A stretch of 64,000 nt of DNA from Hippasteria phrygiana (taxonomy: Eukaryota > Echinodermata > Asteroidea > Valvatida > Goniasteridae), in NCBI GenBank assembly GCA_037893225.1, contig JAZGUH010000369.1, positions 662,642-726,641 on the forward strand, written 5' to 3'. Position numbers and translations under genes: made by a program. Shown here piece by piece: positions 51,201-63,536 of the stretch. Positions within the stretch are counted from its first letter, which is position 1, and each line of letters starts with the position of its first letter. The notes beneath the pieces are model-generated. The model saw only the letters and a program-made list of their open reading frames with translations, did not search any database and was not told where the DNA came from.

Positions 51201-54200
51201 CCGCCGATAATTGCAACATGTAGCGCCAGATCTAAGCTATCCATACATGTCAAAATTACTGAATTTGGTTGATATTTCATGCAATTATGAATGAGTAAAG
51301 CAAGTCATACCCTATGGAATTTGACAGGCATGGAGCAATAAATAAAAGGTAATCTGCACACAGATGGAGGCCGGGAAGAAAATAAACATTGCGAGGTTTG
51401 AATTTTCTCCACAAGTGTTAACTCTAAGAAGCCGCCGATAATTGCAACATGTAGCGCCAGATCTAAGCTATCCATACATGTCAAAATTACTGAATTTGGT
51501 TGATATTTCATGCAATTATGAAAGAGTAAAGCAAGTCATACCCTAGGGAATTTGACAGGCATGGAGCAATAAATAGAAGGTAATATGCACACAGATGTTG
51601 GCCGGAAAGAAAATAAACATTGCGAGGTTTGAATTTTCTCCACAAGTTTTAACTCTAAAAAGCCGCCGATAATTGCAACATGTAGCGCCAGATCTAAGCT
51701 ATCCATACATGTCAAAATTACTGAATTTGGTTGATATTTCATGCAATTATGAATGAGTAAAGCAAGTATTACCCTAGAGAATTTGACAGGCATAGAGCAA
51801 TAAATAGAAGGTAATATGCACACAGATGTTGGCCGGAAAGAAAATAAACATTGCGAGGTTTGAATTTTCTCCACAAGTTTTAACTCTAAGAAGCCGCCGA
51901 TAATTGCAACATGTAGCGCCAGATCTAAGCTATCCATACATGTCAAAATTACTGAATTTGGTTGATATTTCATGCAATTATGAATGAGTAAAGCAAGTCA
52001 TACCCTAGGGAATTTGACAGGCATGGAGCAATAAATATAAGGTAATATGCACACAGATGTTGGCCGGAAAGAAAATAAACATTGCGAGGTTTGAATTTTC
52101 TCCACAAGTTTTAACTCTAAGAAGCCGCCGATAATTGCAACATGTAGCGCCAGATCTAAGCTATCCATACATGTCAAAATTACTGAATTTGGTTGATATT
52201 TCATGCAATTATGAATGAGTAAAGCAAGTCCATACCCCAGGGAATTTGACAGGCATGGAGCAATAAATAAAAGGTAATCTGCACACAGATGGTGGCCGGG
52301 AAGAAAATAAACATTGCGAGGTTTGAATTTTCTCCACAAGTGTTAATTCTAAGAAGCCGCCGATAATTGCAACATGTAGCGCCAGATCTAAGCTATCCAT
52401 ACATGTCAAAATTACTGAATTTGGTTGATATTTCATGCAATTATGAATGAGTAAAGCAAGTCATACCCTAGGGAATTTGACAGGCATGGAGCAATAAATA
52501 AAAGGTAATCTGCACACAGATGGTGGCCGGGAAGAAAATAAACATTGCGAGGTTTGAATTTTCTCCACAAGTGTTAACTCTAAGAAGCCGCCGATAATTG
52601 CAACATGTAGCGCCAGATCTAAGCTATCCATACATGTCAAAATTACTGAATTTGGTTGATATTTCATGCAATTATGAATGAGTAAAGCAAGTCATACCCT
52701 AGGGAATTTGACAGGCATGGAGCAATAAATAAAAGGTAATCTGCACACAGATGGTGGCCGGGAAGAAAATAAACATTGCGAGGTTTGAATTTTCTCCACA
52801 AGTGTTAACTCTAAGAAGCCGCCGATAATTGCAACATGTAGCGCCAGATCTAAGCTATCCATACATGTCAAAATTACTGAATTTGGTTGATATTTCATGC
52901 AATTATGAATGAGTAAAGCAAGTCATACCCTAGGGAATTTGACAGGCATGGAGCAATAAATATAAGGTAATATGCACACAGATGTTGGCCGGAAAGAAAA
53001 TAAACATTGCGAGGTTTGAATTTTCTCCACAAGTTTTAACTCTAAGAAGCCGCCGATAATTGCAACATGTAGCGCCAGATCTAAGCTATCCATACATGTC
53101 AAAATTACTGAATTTGGTTGATATTTCATGCAATTATGAATGAGTAAAGCAAGTCCATACCCCAGGGAATTTGACAGGCATGGAGCAATAAATAAAAGGT
53201 AATCTGCACACAGATGGTGGCCGGGAAGAAAATAAACATTGCGAGGTTTGAATTTTCTCCACAATTGTTAACTCTAAGAAGCCGCCGATAATTGCAACAT
53301 GTAGCGCCAGATCTAAGCTATCCATACATGTCAAAATTACTGAATTTGGTTGATATTTCATGCAATTATGAATGAGTAAAGCAAGTCATACCCTAGGGAA
53401 TTTGACAGGCATGGAGCAATAAATAGAAGGTAATATGCACACAGATGTTGGCCGGAAAGAAAATAAACATTGCGAGGTTTGAATTTTCTCCACAAGTTTT
53501 AACTCTAAAAAGCCGCCGATAATTGCAACATGTAGCGCCAGATCTAAGCTATCCATACATGTCAAAATTACTGAATTTGGTTGATATTTCATGCAATTAT
53601 GAATGAGTAAAGCAAGTATTACCCTAGAGAATTTGACAGGCATAGAGCAATAAATAGAAGGTAATATGCACACAGATGTTGGCCGGAAAGAAAATAAACA
53701 TTGCGAGGTTTGAATTTTCTCCACAAGTTTTAACTCTAAGAAGCCGCCGATAATTGCAACATGTAGCGCCAGATCTAAGCTATCCATACATGTCAAAATT
53801 ACTGAATTTGGTTGATATTTCATGCAATTATGAATGAGTAAAGCAAGTCATACCCTAGGGAATTTGACAGGCATGGAGCAATAAATATAAGGTAATATGC
53901 ACACAGATGTTGGCCGGAAAGAAAATAAACATTGCGAGGTTTGAATTTTCTCCACAAGTTTTAACTCTAAGAAGCCGCCGATAATTGCAACATGTAGCGC
54001 CAGATCTAAGCTATCCATACATGTCAAAATTACTGAATTTGGTTGATATTTCATGCAATTATGAATGAGTAAAGCAAGTCCATACCCCAGGGAATTTGAC
54101 AGACATGGAGCAATAAATAAAAGGTAATCTGCACACAGATGGTGGCCGGGAAGAAAATAAACATTGCGAGGTTTGAATTTTCTCCACAAGTGTTAACTCT

Positions 54201-55673
54201 AAGAAGCCGCCGATAATTGCAACATGTAGCGCCAGATCTAAGCTATCCATACATGTCAAAATTACTGAATTTGGTTGATATTTCATGCAATTATGAATGA
54301 GTAAAGCAAGTCATACCCTAGGGAATTTGACAGGCATGGAGCAATAAATAGAAGGTAATATGCACACAGATGTTGGCCGGAAAGAAAATAAACATTGCGA
54401 GGTTTGAATTTTCTCCACAAGTTTTAACTCTAAAAAGCCGCCGATAATTGCAACATGTAGCGCCAGATCTAAGCTATCCATACATGTCAAAATTACTGAA
54501 TTTGGTTGATATTTCATGCAATTATGAATGAGTAAAGCAAGTATTACCCTAGAGAATTTGACAGGCATAGAGCAATAAATAGAAGGTAATATGCACACAG
54601 ATGTTGGCCGGAAAGAAAATAAACATTGCGAGGTTTGAATTTTCTCCACAAGTTTTAACTCTAAGAAGCCGCCGATAATTGCAACATGTAGCGCCAGATC
54701 TAAGCTATCCATACATGTCAAAATTACTGAATTTGGTTGATATTTCATGCAATTATGAATGAGTAAAGCAAGTCATACCCTAGGGAATTTGACAGGCATG
54801 GAGCAATAAATATAAGGTAATATGCACACAGATGTTGGCCGGAAAGAAAATAAACATTGCGAGGTTTGAATTTTCTCCACAAGTTTTAACTCTAAGAAGC
54901 CGCCGATAATTGCAACATGTAGCGCCAGATCTAAGCTATCCATACATGTCAAAATTACTGAATTTGGTTGATATTTCATGCAATTATGAATGAGTAAAGC
55001 AAGTCCATACCCCAGGGAATTTGACAGGCATGGAGCAATAAATAAAAGGTAATCTGCACACAGATGGTGGCCGGGAAGAAAATAAACATTGCGAGGTTTG
55101 AATTTTCTCCACAAGTGTTAACTCTAAGAAGCCGCCGATAATTGCAACATGTAGCGCCAGATCTAAGCTATCCATACATGTCAAAATTACTGAATTTGGT
55201 TGATATTTCATGCAATTATGAATGAGTAAAGCAAGTCATACCCTAGGGAATTTGACAGGCATGGAGCAATAAATAAAAGGTAATCTGCACACAGATGGTG
55301 GCCGGGAAGAAAATAAACATTGCGAGGTTTGAATTTTCTCCACAAGTGTTAACTCTAAGAAGCCGCCGATAATTGCAACATGTAGCGCCAGATCTAAGCT
55401 ATCCATACATGTCAAAATTACTGAATTTGGTTGATATTTCATGCAATTATGAATGAGTAAAGCAAGTCATACCCTAGGGAATTTGACAGGCATGGAGCAA
55501 TAAATAAAAGGTAATCTGCACACAGATGGTGGCCGGGAAGAAAATAAACATTGCGAGGTTTGAATTTTCTCCACAAGTGTTAACTCTAAGAAGCCGCCGA
55601 TAATTGCAACATGTAGCGCCAGATCTAAGCTATCCATACATGTCAAAATTACTGAATTTGGTTGATATTTCAT
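48272..55673. repeat. Domain I': second G/H-containing block
   Basis: Y 48502 (C174), G 48734, alpha 48966, Y 49197, Y 49428 (C174), G 49660 (A120), H 49891, alpha 50123, Y 50354 (G169), Fa 50585, alpha 50817, alpha 51049, mosaic 51280, H 51511, S 51742, S* 51973, Y 52204, Fc 52436, R 52667, R 52898, Y 53129, Fc 53361, S 53592, S* 53823, Y 54054, Fc 54286, S 54517, S* 54748, Y 54979, Fc 55211, R 55442, R 55673. The G and H classes tie it to domain I. The two alpha monomers ending 48966 and 50123 share a rare C in AATACATAG. The right boundary is fuzzy, because Fc-R-R-S-Fc-F-F also occurs at 5251-6869. Confidence 0.8.
51512..54979. repeat. 4-mer HOR (925 bp) with S-S* pairs
   Basis: S-S*-Y-Fc recurs, with S-S* pairs at 51512-51973, 53362-53823 and 54287-54748, separated by 1850 and 925 bp. 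The 4-mer Fc-R-R-Y (52205-53129) lies between the first two. The first S of each pair has A148 (CTCTAAAAAG). S* begins with a changed p24-37 stretch (GTATTACCC and CTAGAGA) and has CATAGAGC, variants seen nowhere else in the window. All three pairs clearly descend from one ancestor. Confidence 0.9.
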
Positions 55674-57522
55674 GCAATTATGAATGAGTAAAGCAAGTCA
55701 TACCCTAGGGAATTTGACAGGCATGGAGCAATAAATAGAAGGTAATATGCACACAGATGTTGGCCGGAAAGAAAATAAACATTGCGAGGTTTGAATTTTC
55801 TCCACAAGTTTTAACTCTAAGAAGCCGCCGATAATTGCAACATGTAGCGCCAGATCTAAGCTATCCATACATGTCAAAATTACTGAATTTGGTTGATATT
55901 TCATGCAATTATGAATGAGTAAAGCAAGTCCATACCCCAGGGAATTTGACAGGCATGGAGCAATAAATAAAAGGTAATCTGCACACAGATGGTGGCCGGG
56001 AAGAAAATAAACATTGCGAGGTTTGAATTTTCTCCACAAGTGTTAACTCTAAGAAGCCGCCGATAATTGCAACATGTAGCGCCAGATCTAAGCTATCCAT
56101 ACATGTCAAAATTACTGAATTTTGTTGATATTTCATGCAATTATGAATGAGTAAAGCAAGTCATACCCCAGGGAATTTGACAGGCATGGAGCAATAAATA
56201 AAAGGTAATCTGCACACAGATGGTGGCCGGGAAGAAAATAAACATTGCGAGGTTTGAATTTTCTCCACAAGTGTTAACTCTAAGAAGCCGCCGATAATTG
56301 CAACATGTAGCGCCAGATCTAAGCTATCCATACATGTCAAAATTACTGAATTTGGTTGATATTTCATGCAATTATGAATGAGTAAAGCAAGTCATACCCC
56401 AGGGAATTTGACAGGCATGGAGCAATAAATAAAAGGTAATCTGCACACAGATGGTGGCCGGGAAGAAAATAAACATTGCGAGGTTTGAATTTTCTCCACA
56501 AGTGTTAACTCTAAGAAGCCGCCGATAATTGCAACATGTAGCGCCAGATCTAAGCTATCCATACATGTCAAAATTACTGAATTTGGTTGATATTTCATGC
56601 AATTATGAATGAGTAAAGCAAGTCATACCCCAGGGAATTTGACAGGCATGGAGCAATAAATAAAAGGTAATCTGCACACAGATGGTGGCCGGGAAGAAAA
56701 TAAACATTGCGAGGTTTGAATTTTCTCCACAAGTGTTAACTCTAAGAAGCCGCCGATAATTGCAACATGTAGCGCCAGATCTAAGCTATCCATACATGTC
56801 AAAATTACTGAATTTGGTTGATATTTCATGCAATTATGAATGAGTAAAGCAAGTCATACCCCAGGGAATTTGACAGGCATGGAGCAATAAATAAAAGGTA
56901 ATCTGCACACAGATGGTGGCCGGGAAGAAAATAAACATTGCGAGGTTTGAATTTTCTCCACAAGTGTTAACTCTAAGAAGCCGCCGATAATTGCAACATG
57001 TAGCGCCAGATCTAAGCTATCCATACATGTCAAAATTACTGAATTTGGTTGATATTTCATGCAATTATGAATGAGTAAAGCAAGTCATACCCCAGGGAAT
57101 TTGACAGGCATGGAGCAATAAATAAAAGGTAATCTGCACACAGATGGAGGCCGGGAAGAAAATAAACATTGCGAGGTTTGAATTTTCTCCACAAGTGTTA
57201 ACTCTAAGAAGCCGCCGATAATTGCAACATGTAGTGCCAGATCTAAGCTATCCATACATGTCAAAATTACTGAATTTGGTTGATATTTCATGCAATTATG
57301 AATGAGTAAAGCAAGTCATACCCCAGGGAATTTGACAGGCATGGAGCAATAAATAAAAGGTAATCTGCACACAGATGGAGGCCGGGAAGAAAATAAACAT
57401 TGCGAGGTTTGAATTTTCTCCACAAGTGTTAACTCTAAGAAGCCGCCGATAATTGCAACATGTAGCGCCAGATCTAAGCTATCCATACATGTCAAAATTA
57501 CTGAATTTGGTTGATATTTCAT
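55674..57522. repeat. Domain II': short remnant of domain II
   Basis: S 55904, Fc 56136 (T218), F 56367, F 56598, F 56829, F 57060, Fa 57291 (T175), Fa 57522. The markers T218 and T175 are otherwise found only in domain II or its left edge, and Fa (T175)-Fa directly precedes domain III at 36476-36707 just as here. B, alpha and repeated R-S-Fc triplets are absent. It is about 1.8 kb, against 26 kb for the first domain II. Confidence 0.72.
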
Positions 57523-60500
57523 GCAATTATGAATGAGTAAAGCAAGTCATACCCTAGGGAATTTGACAGGCATGGAGCAATAAATATAAGGTAATATGCA
57601 CACAGATGTTGGCCGGAAAGAAAATAAACATTGCGAGGTTTGAATTTTCTCCACAAGTTTTAACTCTAAGAAGCCGCCGATAATTGCAACATGTAGCGCC
57701 AGATCTAAGCTATCCATACATGTCAAAATTACTGAATTTGGTTGATATTTCATGCAATTATGAATGAGTAAAGCAAGTCCATACCCCAGGGAATTTGACA
57801 GGCATGGAGCAATAAATAAAAGGTAATCTGCACACAGATGGTGGCCGGGAAGAAAATAAACATTGCGAGGTTTGAATTTTCTCCACAAGTGTTAACTCTA
57901 AGAAGCCGCCGATAATTGCAACATGTAGCGCCAGATCTAAGCTATCCATACATGTCAAAATTACTGAATTTGGTTGATATTTCATGCAATTATGAATGAG
58001 TAAAGCAAGTCATACCCCAGGGAATTTGACAGGCATGGAGCAATAAATAAAAGGTAATCTGCACACAGATGGTGGCCGGGAAGAAAATAAACATTGCGAG
58101 GTTTGAATTTTCTCCACAAGTGTTAACTCTAAGAAGCCGCCGATAATTGCAACATGTAGCGCCAGATCTAAGCTATCCATACATGTCAAAATTACTGAAT
58201 TTGGTTTATATTTCATGCAATTATGAATCAGTAAAGCAAGTCATACCCCAGGGAATTTGACAGGCATGCAGCAATAAATAAAAGGTAATCTGCACACAGA
58301 TGGTGGCCGGGAAGAAAATAAACATTGCGAGGTTTGAATTTTCTCCACAAGTGTTAACTCTAAGAAGCCGCCGATAATTGCAACATGTAGCGCCAGATCT
58401 AAGCTATCCATACATGTCAAAATTACTGAATTTGGTTGATATTTCATGCAATTATGAATGAGTAAAGCAAGTCATACCCCAGGGAATTTGACAGGCATGG
58501 AGCAATAAATAAAAGGTAATCTGCACACAGATGGAGGCCGGGAAGAAAATAAACATTGCGAGGTTTGAATTTTCTCCACAAGTGTTAACTCTAAGAAGCC
58601 GCCGATAATTGCAACATGTAGCGCCAGATCTAAGCTATCCATACATGTCAAAATTACTGAATTTGGTTGATATTTCATGCAATTATGAATGAGTAAAGCA
58701 AGTCATACCCCAGGGAATTTGACAGGCATGGAGCAATAAATAAAAGGTAATCTGCACACAGATGGAGGCCGGGAAGAAAATAAACATTGCGAGGTTTGAA
58801 TTTTCTCCACAAGTGTTAACTCTAAGAAGCCGCCGATAATTGCAACATGTAGCGCCAGATCTAAGCTATCCATACATGTCAAAATTACTGAATTTGGTTG
58901 ATATTTCATGCAATTATGAATGAGTAAAGCAAGTCCATACCCCAGGGAATTTGACATGCATGGAGCAATAAATAGACGGTAACATGTACACAGATGTTGG
59001 CCGGAAAGAAAATAAACATTGCGAGGTTTGAATTTTCTCCACAAGTTTTAACTCTAAGAAGCCGCCGATAATTGCAACATGTAGCGCCAGATCTAAGCTA
59101 TCCATACATGTCAAAATTACTGAATTTGGTTGATATTTCATGCAATTATGAATGAGTAAAGCAAGTCATACCCCAGGGAATTTGACAGGCATGGAGCAAT
59201 AAATAAAAGGTAATCTGCACACAGATGGAGGCCGGGAAGAAAATAAACATTGCGAGGTTTGAATTTTCTCCACAAGTGTTAACTCTAAGAAGCCGCCGAT
59301 AATTGCAACATGTAGCGCCAGATCTAAGCTATCCATACATGTCAAAATTACTGAATTTGGTTGATATTTCATGCAATTATGAATGAGTAAAGCAAGTCCA
59401 TACCCCAGGGAATTTGACATGCATGGAGCAATAAATAGACGGTAACATGTACACAGATGTTGGCCGGAAAGAAAATAAACATTGCGAGGTTTGAATTTTC
59501 TCCACAAGTTTTAACTCTAAGAAGCCGCCGATAATTGCAACATGTAGCGCCAGATCTAAGCTATCCATACATGTCAAAATTACTGAATTTGGTTGATATT
59601 TCATGCAATTATGAATGAGTAAAGCAAGTCATACCGTAGGGAATTTGACAGGCATGGAGCAATAAATATAAGGTAATATGCACACAGATGTTGGCCGGAA
59701 AGAAAATAAACATTGCGAGGTTTGAATTTTCTCCACAAGTTTTAACTCTAAGAAGCCGCCGATAATTGCAACATGTAGCGCCAGATCTAAGCTATCCATA
59801 CATGTCAAAATTACTGAATTTGGTTGATATTTCATGCAATTATGAATGAGTAAAGCTAGTCATACCCCAGGGAATTTGACAGGCATGGAGCAATAAATAA
59901 AAGGTAATCTGCACACAGATGGTGGCCGGGAAGAAAATAAACATTGCGAGGTTTGAATTTTCTCCACAAGTGTTAACTCTAAGAAGCCGCCGATAATTGC
60001 AACATGTAGCGCCAGATCTAAGCTATCCATACATGTCAAAATTACTGAATTTGGTTTATATTTCATGCAATTATGAATCAGTAAAGCAAGTCATACCCCA
60101 GGGAATTTGACAGGCATGCAGCAATAAATGAAAGGTAATCTGCACACAGATGGTGGCCGGGAAGAAAATAAACATTGCGAGGTTTGAATTTTCTCCACAA
60201 GTGTTAACTCTAAGAAGCCGCCGATAATTGCAACATGTAGCGCCAGATCTAAGCTATCCATACATGTCAAAATTACTGAATTTGGTTGATATTTCATGCA
60301 ATTATGAATGAGTAAAGCAAGTCATACCCCAGGGAATTTGACAGGCATGGAGCAATAAATAAAAGGTAATCTGCACACAGATGGAGGCCGGGAAGAAAAT
60401 AAACATTGCGAGGTTTGAATTTTCTCCACAAGTGTTAACTCTAAGAAGCCGCCGATAATTGCAACATGTAGCGCCAGATCTAAGCTATCCATACATGTCA

Positions 60501-63500
60501 AAATTACTGAATTTGGTTGATATTTCATGCAATTATGAATGAGTAAAGCAAGTCATACCCCAGGGAATTTGACAGGCATGGAGTAATAAATAAAAGGTAA
60601 TCTGCACACAGATGGAGGCCGGGAAGAAAATAAACATTGCGAGGTTTGAATTTTCTCCACAAGTGTTAACTCTAAGAAGCCGCCGATAATTGCAACATGT
60701 AGCGCCAGATCTAAGCTATCCATACATGTCAAAATTACTGAATTTGGTTGATATTTCATGCAATTATGAATGAGTAAAGCAAGTCCATACCCCAGGGAAT
60801 TTGACATGCATGGAGCAATAAATAGACGGTAACATGTACACAGATGTTGGCCGGAAAGAAAATAAACATTGCGAGGTTTGAATTTTCTCCACAAGTTTTA
60901 ACTCTAAGAAGCCGCCGATAATTGCAACATGTAGCGCCAGATCTAAGCTATCCATACATGTCAAAATTACTGAATTTGGTTGATATTTCATGCAATTATG
61001 AATGAGTAAAGCAAGTCATACCCTAGGGAATTTGACAGGCATGGAGCAATAAATATAAGGTAATCTGCACACAGATGTTGGCCGGAAAGAAAATAAACAT
61101 TGCGAGGTTTGAATTTTCTCCACAAGTTTTAACTCTAAGAAGCCGCCGATAATTGCAACATGTAGCGCCAGATCTAAGCTATCCATACATGTCAAAATTA
61201 CTGAATTTGGTTGATATTTCATGCAATTATGAATGAGTAAAGCAAGTCCATACCCCAGGGAATTTGACAGGCATGGAGCAATAAATAAAAGGTAATCTGC
61301 ACACAGATGGAGGCCGGGAAGAAAATAAACATTGCGAGGTTTGAATTTTCTCCACAAGTGTTAACTCTAAGAAGCCGCCGATAATTGCAACATGTAGCGC
61401 CAGATCTAAGCTATCCATACATGTCAAAATTACTGAATTTGGTTGATATTTCATGCAATTATGAATGAGTAAAGCAAGTCCATACCCCAGGGAATTTGAC
61501 ATGCATGGAGCAATAAATAGACGGTAACATGTACACAGATGTTGGCCGGAAAGAAAATAAACATTGCGAGGTTTGAATTTTCTCCACAAGTTTTAACTCT
61601 AAGAAGCCGCCGATAATTGCAACATGTAGCGCCAGATCTAAGCTATCCATACATGTCAAAATTACTGAATTTGGTTGATATTTCATGCAATTATGAATGA
61701 GTAAAGCAAGTCATACCCCAGGGAATTTGACAGGCATGGAGCAATAAATAAAAGGTAATCTGCACACAGATGGAGGCCGGGAAGAAAATAAACATTGCGA
61801 GGTTTGAATTTTCTCCACAAGTGTTAACTCTAAGAAGCCGCCGATAATTGCAACATGTAGCGCCAGATCTAAGCTATCCATACATGTCAAAATTACTGAA
61901 TTTGGTTGATATTTCATGCAATTATGAATGAGTAAAGCAAGTCCATACCCCAGGGAATTTGACATGCATGGAGCAATAAATAGACGGTAACATGTACACA
62001 GATGTTGGCCGGAAAGAAAATAAACATTGCGAGGTTTGAATTTTCTCCACAAGTTTTAACTCTAAGAAGCCGCCGATAATTGCAACATGTAGCGCCAGAT
62101 CTAAGCTATCCATACATGTCAAAATTACTGAATTTGGTTGATATTTCATGCAATTATGAATGAGTAAAGCAAGTCATACCGTAGGGAATTTGACAGGCAT
62201 GGAGCAATAAATATAAGGTAATATGCACACAGATGTTGGCCGGAAAGAAAATAAACATTGCGAGGTTTGAATTTTCTCCACAAGTTTTAACTCTAAGAAG
62301 CCGCCGATAATTGCAACATGTAGCGCCAGATCTAAGCTATCCATACATGTCAAAATTACTGAATTTGGTTGATATTTCATGCAATTATGAATGAGTAAAG
62401 CTAGTCATACCCCAGGGAATTTGACAGGCATGGAGCAATAAATAAAAGGTAATCTGCACACAGATGGTGGCCGGGAAGAAAATAAACATTGCGAGGTTTG
62501 AATTTTCTCCACAAGTGTTAACTCTAAGAAGCCGCCGATAATTGCAACATGTAGCGCCAGATCTAAGCTATCCATACATGTCAAAATTACTGAATTTGGT
62601 TTATATTTCATGCAATTATGAATCAGTAAAGCAAGTCATACCCCAGGGAATTTGACAGGCATGCAGCAATAAATGAAAGGTAATCTGCACACAGATGGTG
62701 GCCGGGAAGAAAATAAACATTGCGAGGTTTGAATTTTCTCCACAAGTGTTAACTCTAAGAAGCCGCCGATAATTGCAACATGTAGCGCCAGATCTAAGCT
62801 ATCCATACATGTCAAAATTACTGAATTTGGTTGATATTTCATGCAATTATGAATGAGTAAAGCAAGTCATACCCCAGGGAATTTGACAGGCATGGAGCAA
62901 TAAATAAAAGGTAATCTGCACACAGATGGAGGCCGGGAAGAAAATAAACATTGCGAGGTTTGAATTTTCTCCACAAGTGTTAACTCTAAGAAGCCGCCGA
63001 TAATTGCAACATGTAGCGCCAGATCTAAGCTATCCATACATGTCAAAATTACTGAATTTGGTTGATATTTCATGCAATTATGAATGAGTAAAGCAAGTCA
63101 TACCCCAGGGAATTTGACAGGCATGGAGTAATAAATAAAAGGTAATCTGCACACAGATGGAGGCCGGGAAGAAAATAAACATTGCGAGGTTTGAATTTTC
63201 TCCACAAGTGTTAACTCTAAGAAGCCGCCGATAATTGCAACATGTAGCGCCAGATCTAAGCTATCCATACATGTCAAAATTACTGAATTTGGTTGATATT
63301 TCATGCAATTATGAATGAGTAAAGCAAGTCCATACCCCAGGGAATTTGACATGCATGGAGCAATAAATAGACGGTAACATGTACACAGATGTTGGCCGGA
63401 AAGAAAATAAACATTGCGAGGTTTGAATTTTCTCCACAAGTTTTAACTCTAAGAAGCCGCCGATAATTGCAACATGTAGCGCCAGATCTAAGCTATCCAT

Positions 63501-63536
63501 ACATGTCAAAATTACTGAATTTGGTTGATATTTCAT
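57523..63536. repeat. Domain III': second alpha/K-C block
   Basis: Y 57753, Fc 57985, K 58216, C 58447, Fa 58678, Fa 58909, alpha 59141, Fa 59372, alpha 59604, Y 59835, K 60066, C 60297, Fa 60528, Fa 60759, alpha 60991, Y 61222, Fc-like 61454 (A88), alpha 61686, Fa 61917, alpha 62149, Y 62380, K 62611, C 62842, Fa 63073, Fa 63304, alpha 63536. The first 12 monomers match, class for class, those ending 37170-39714 in domain III at an offset of 20583 bp. Confidence 0.86.
59605..63536. repeat. 11-mer HOR of 2545 bp, about 1.5 copies
   Basis: Copy 1 (59605-62149) is Y-K-C-Fa-Fa-alpha-Y-Fc-alpha-Fa-alpha. Copy 2 starts at 62150 with Y-K-C-Fa-Fa-alpha and then passes into domain I-type monomers. 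Both Y monomers (ends 59835 and 62380) have the unique CCGTAGGG, both K monomers have T22, both C monomers have G64, and the second Fa of each has T56. The 11-monomer Y-to-Y spacing also occurs in domain III (ends 39252 to 41796, 2544 bp), with a different middle. Confidence 0.88.
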
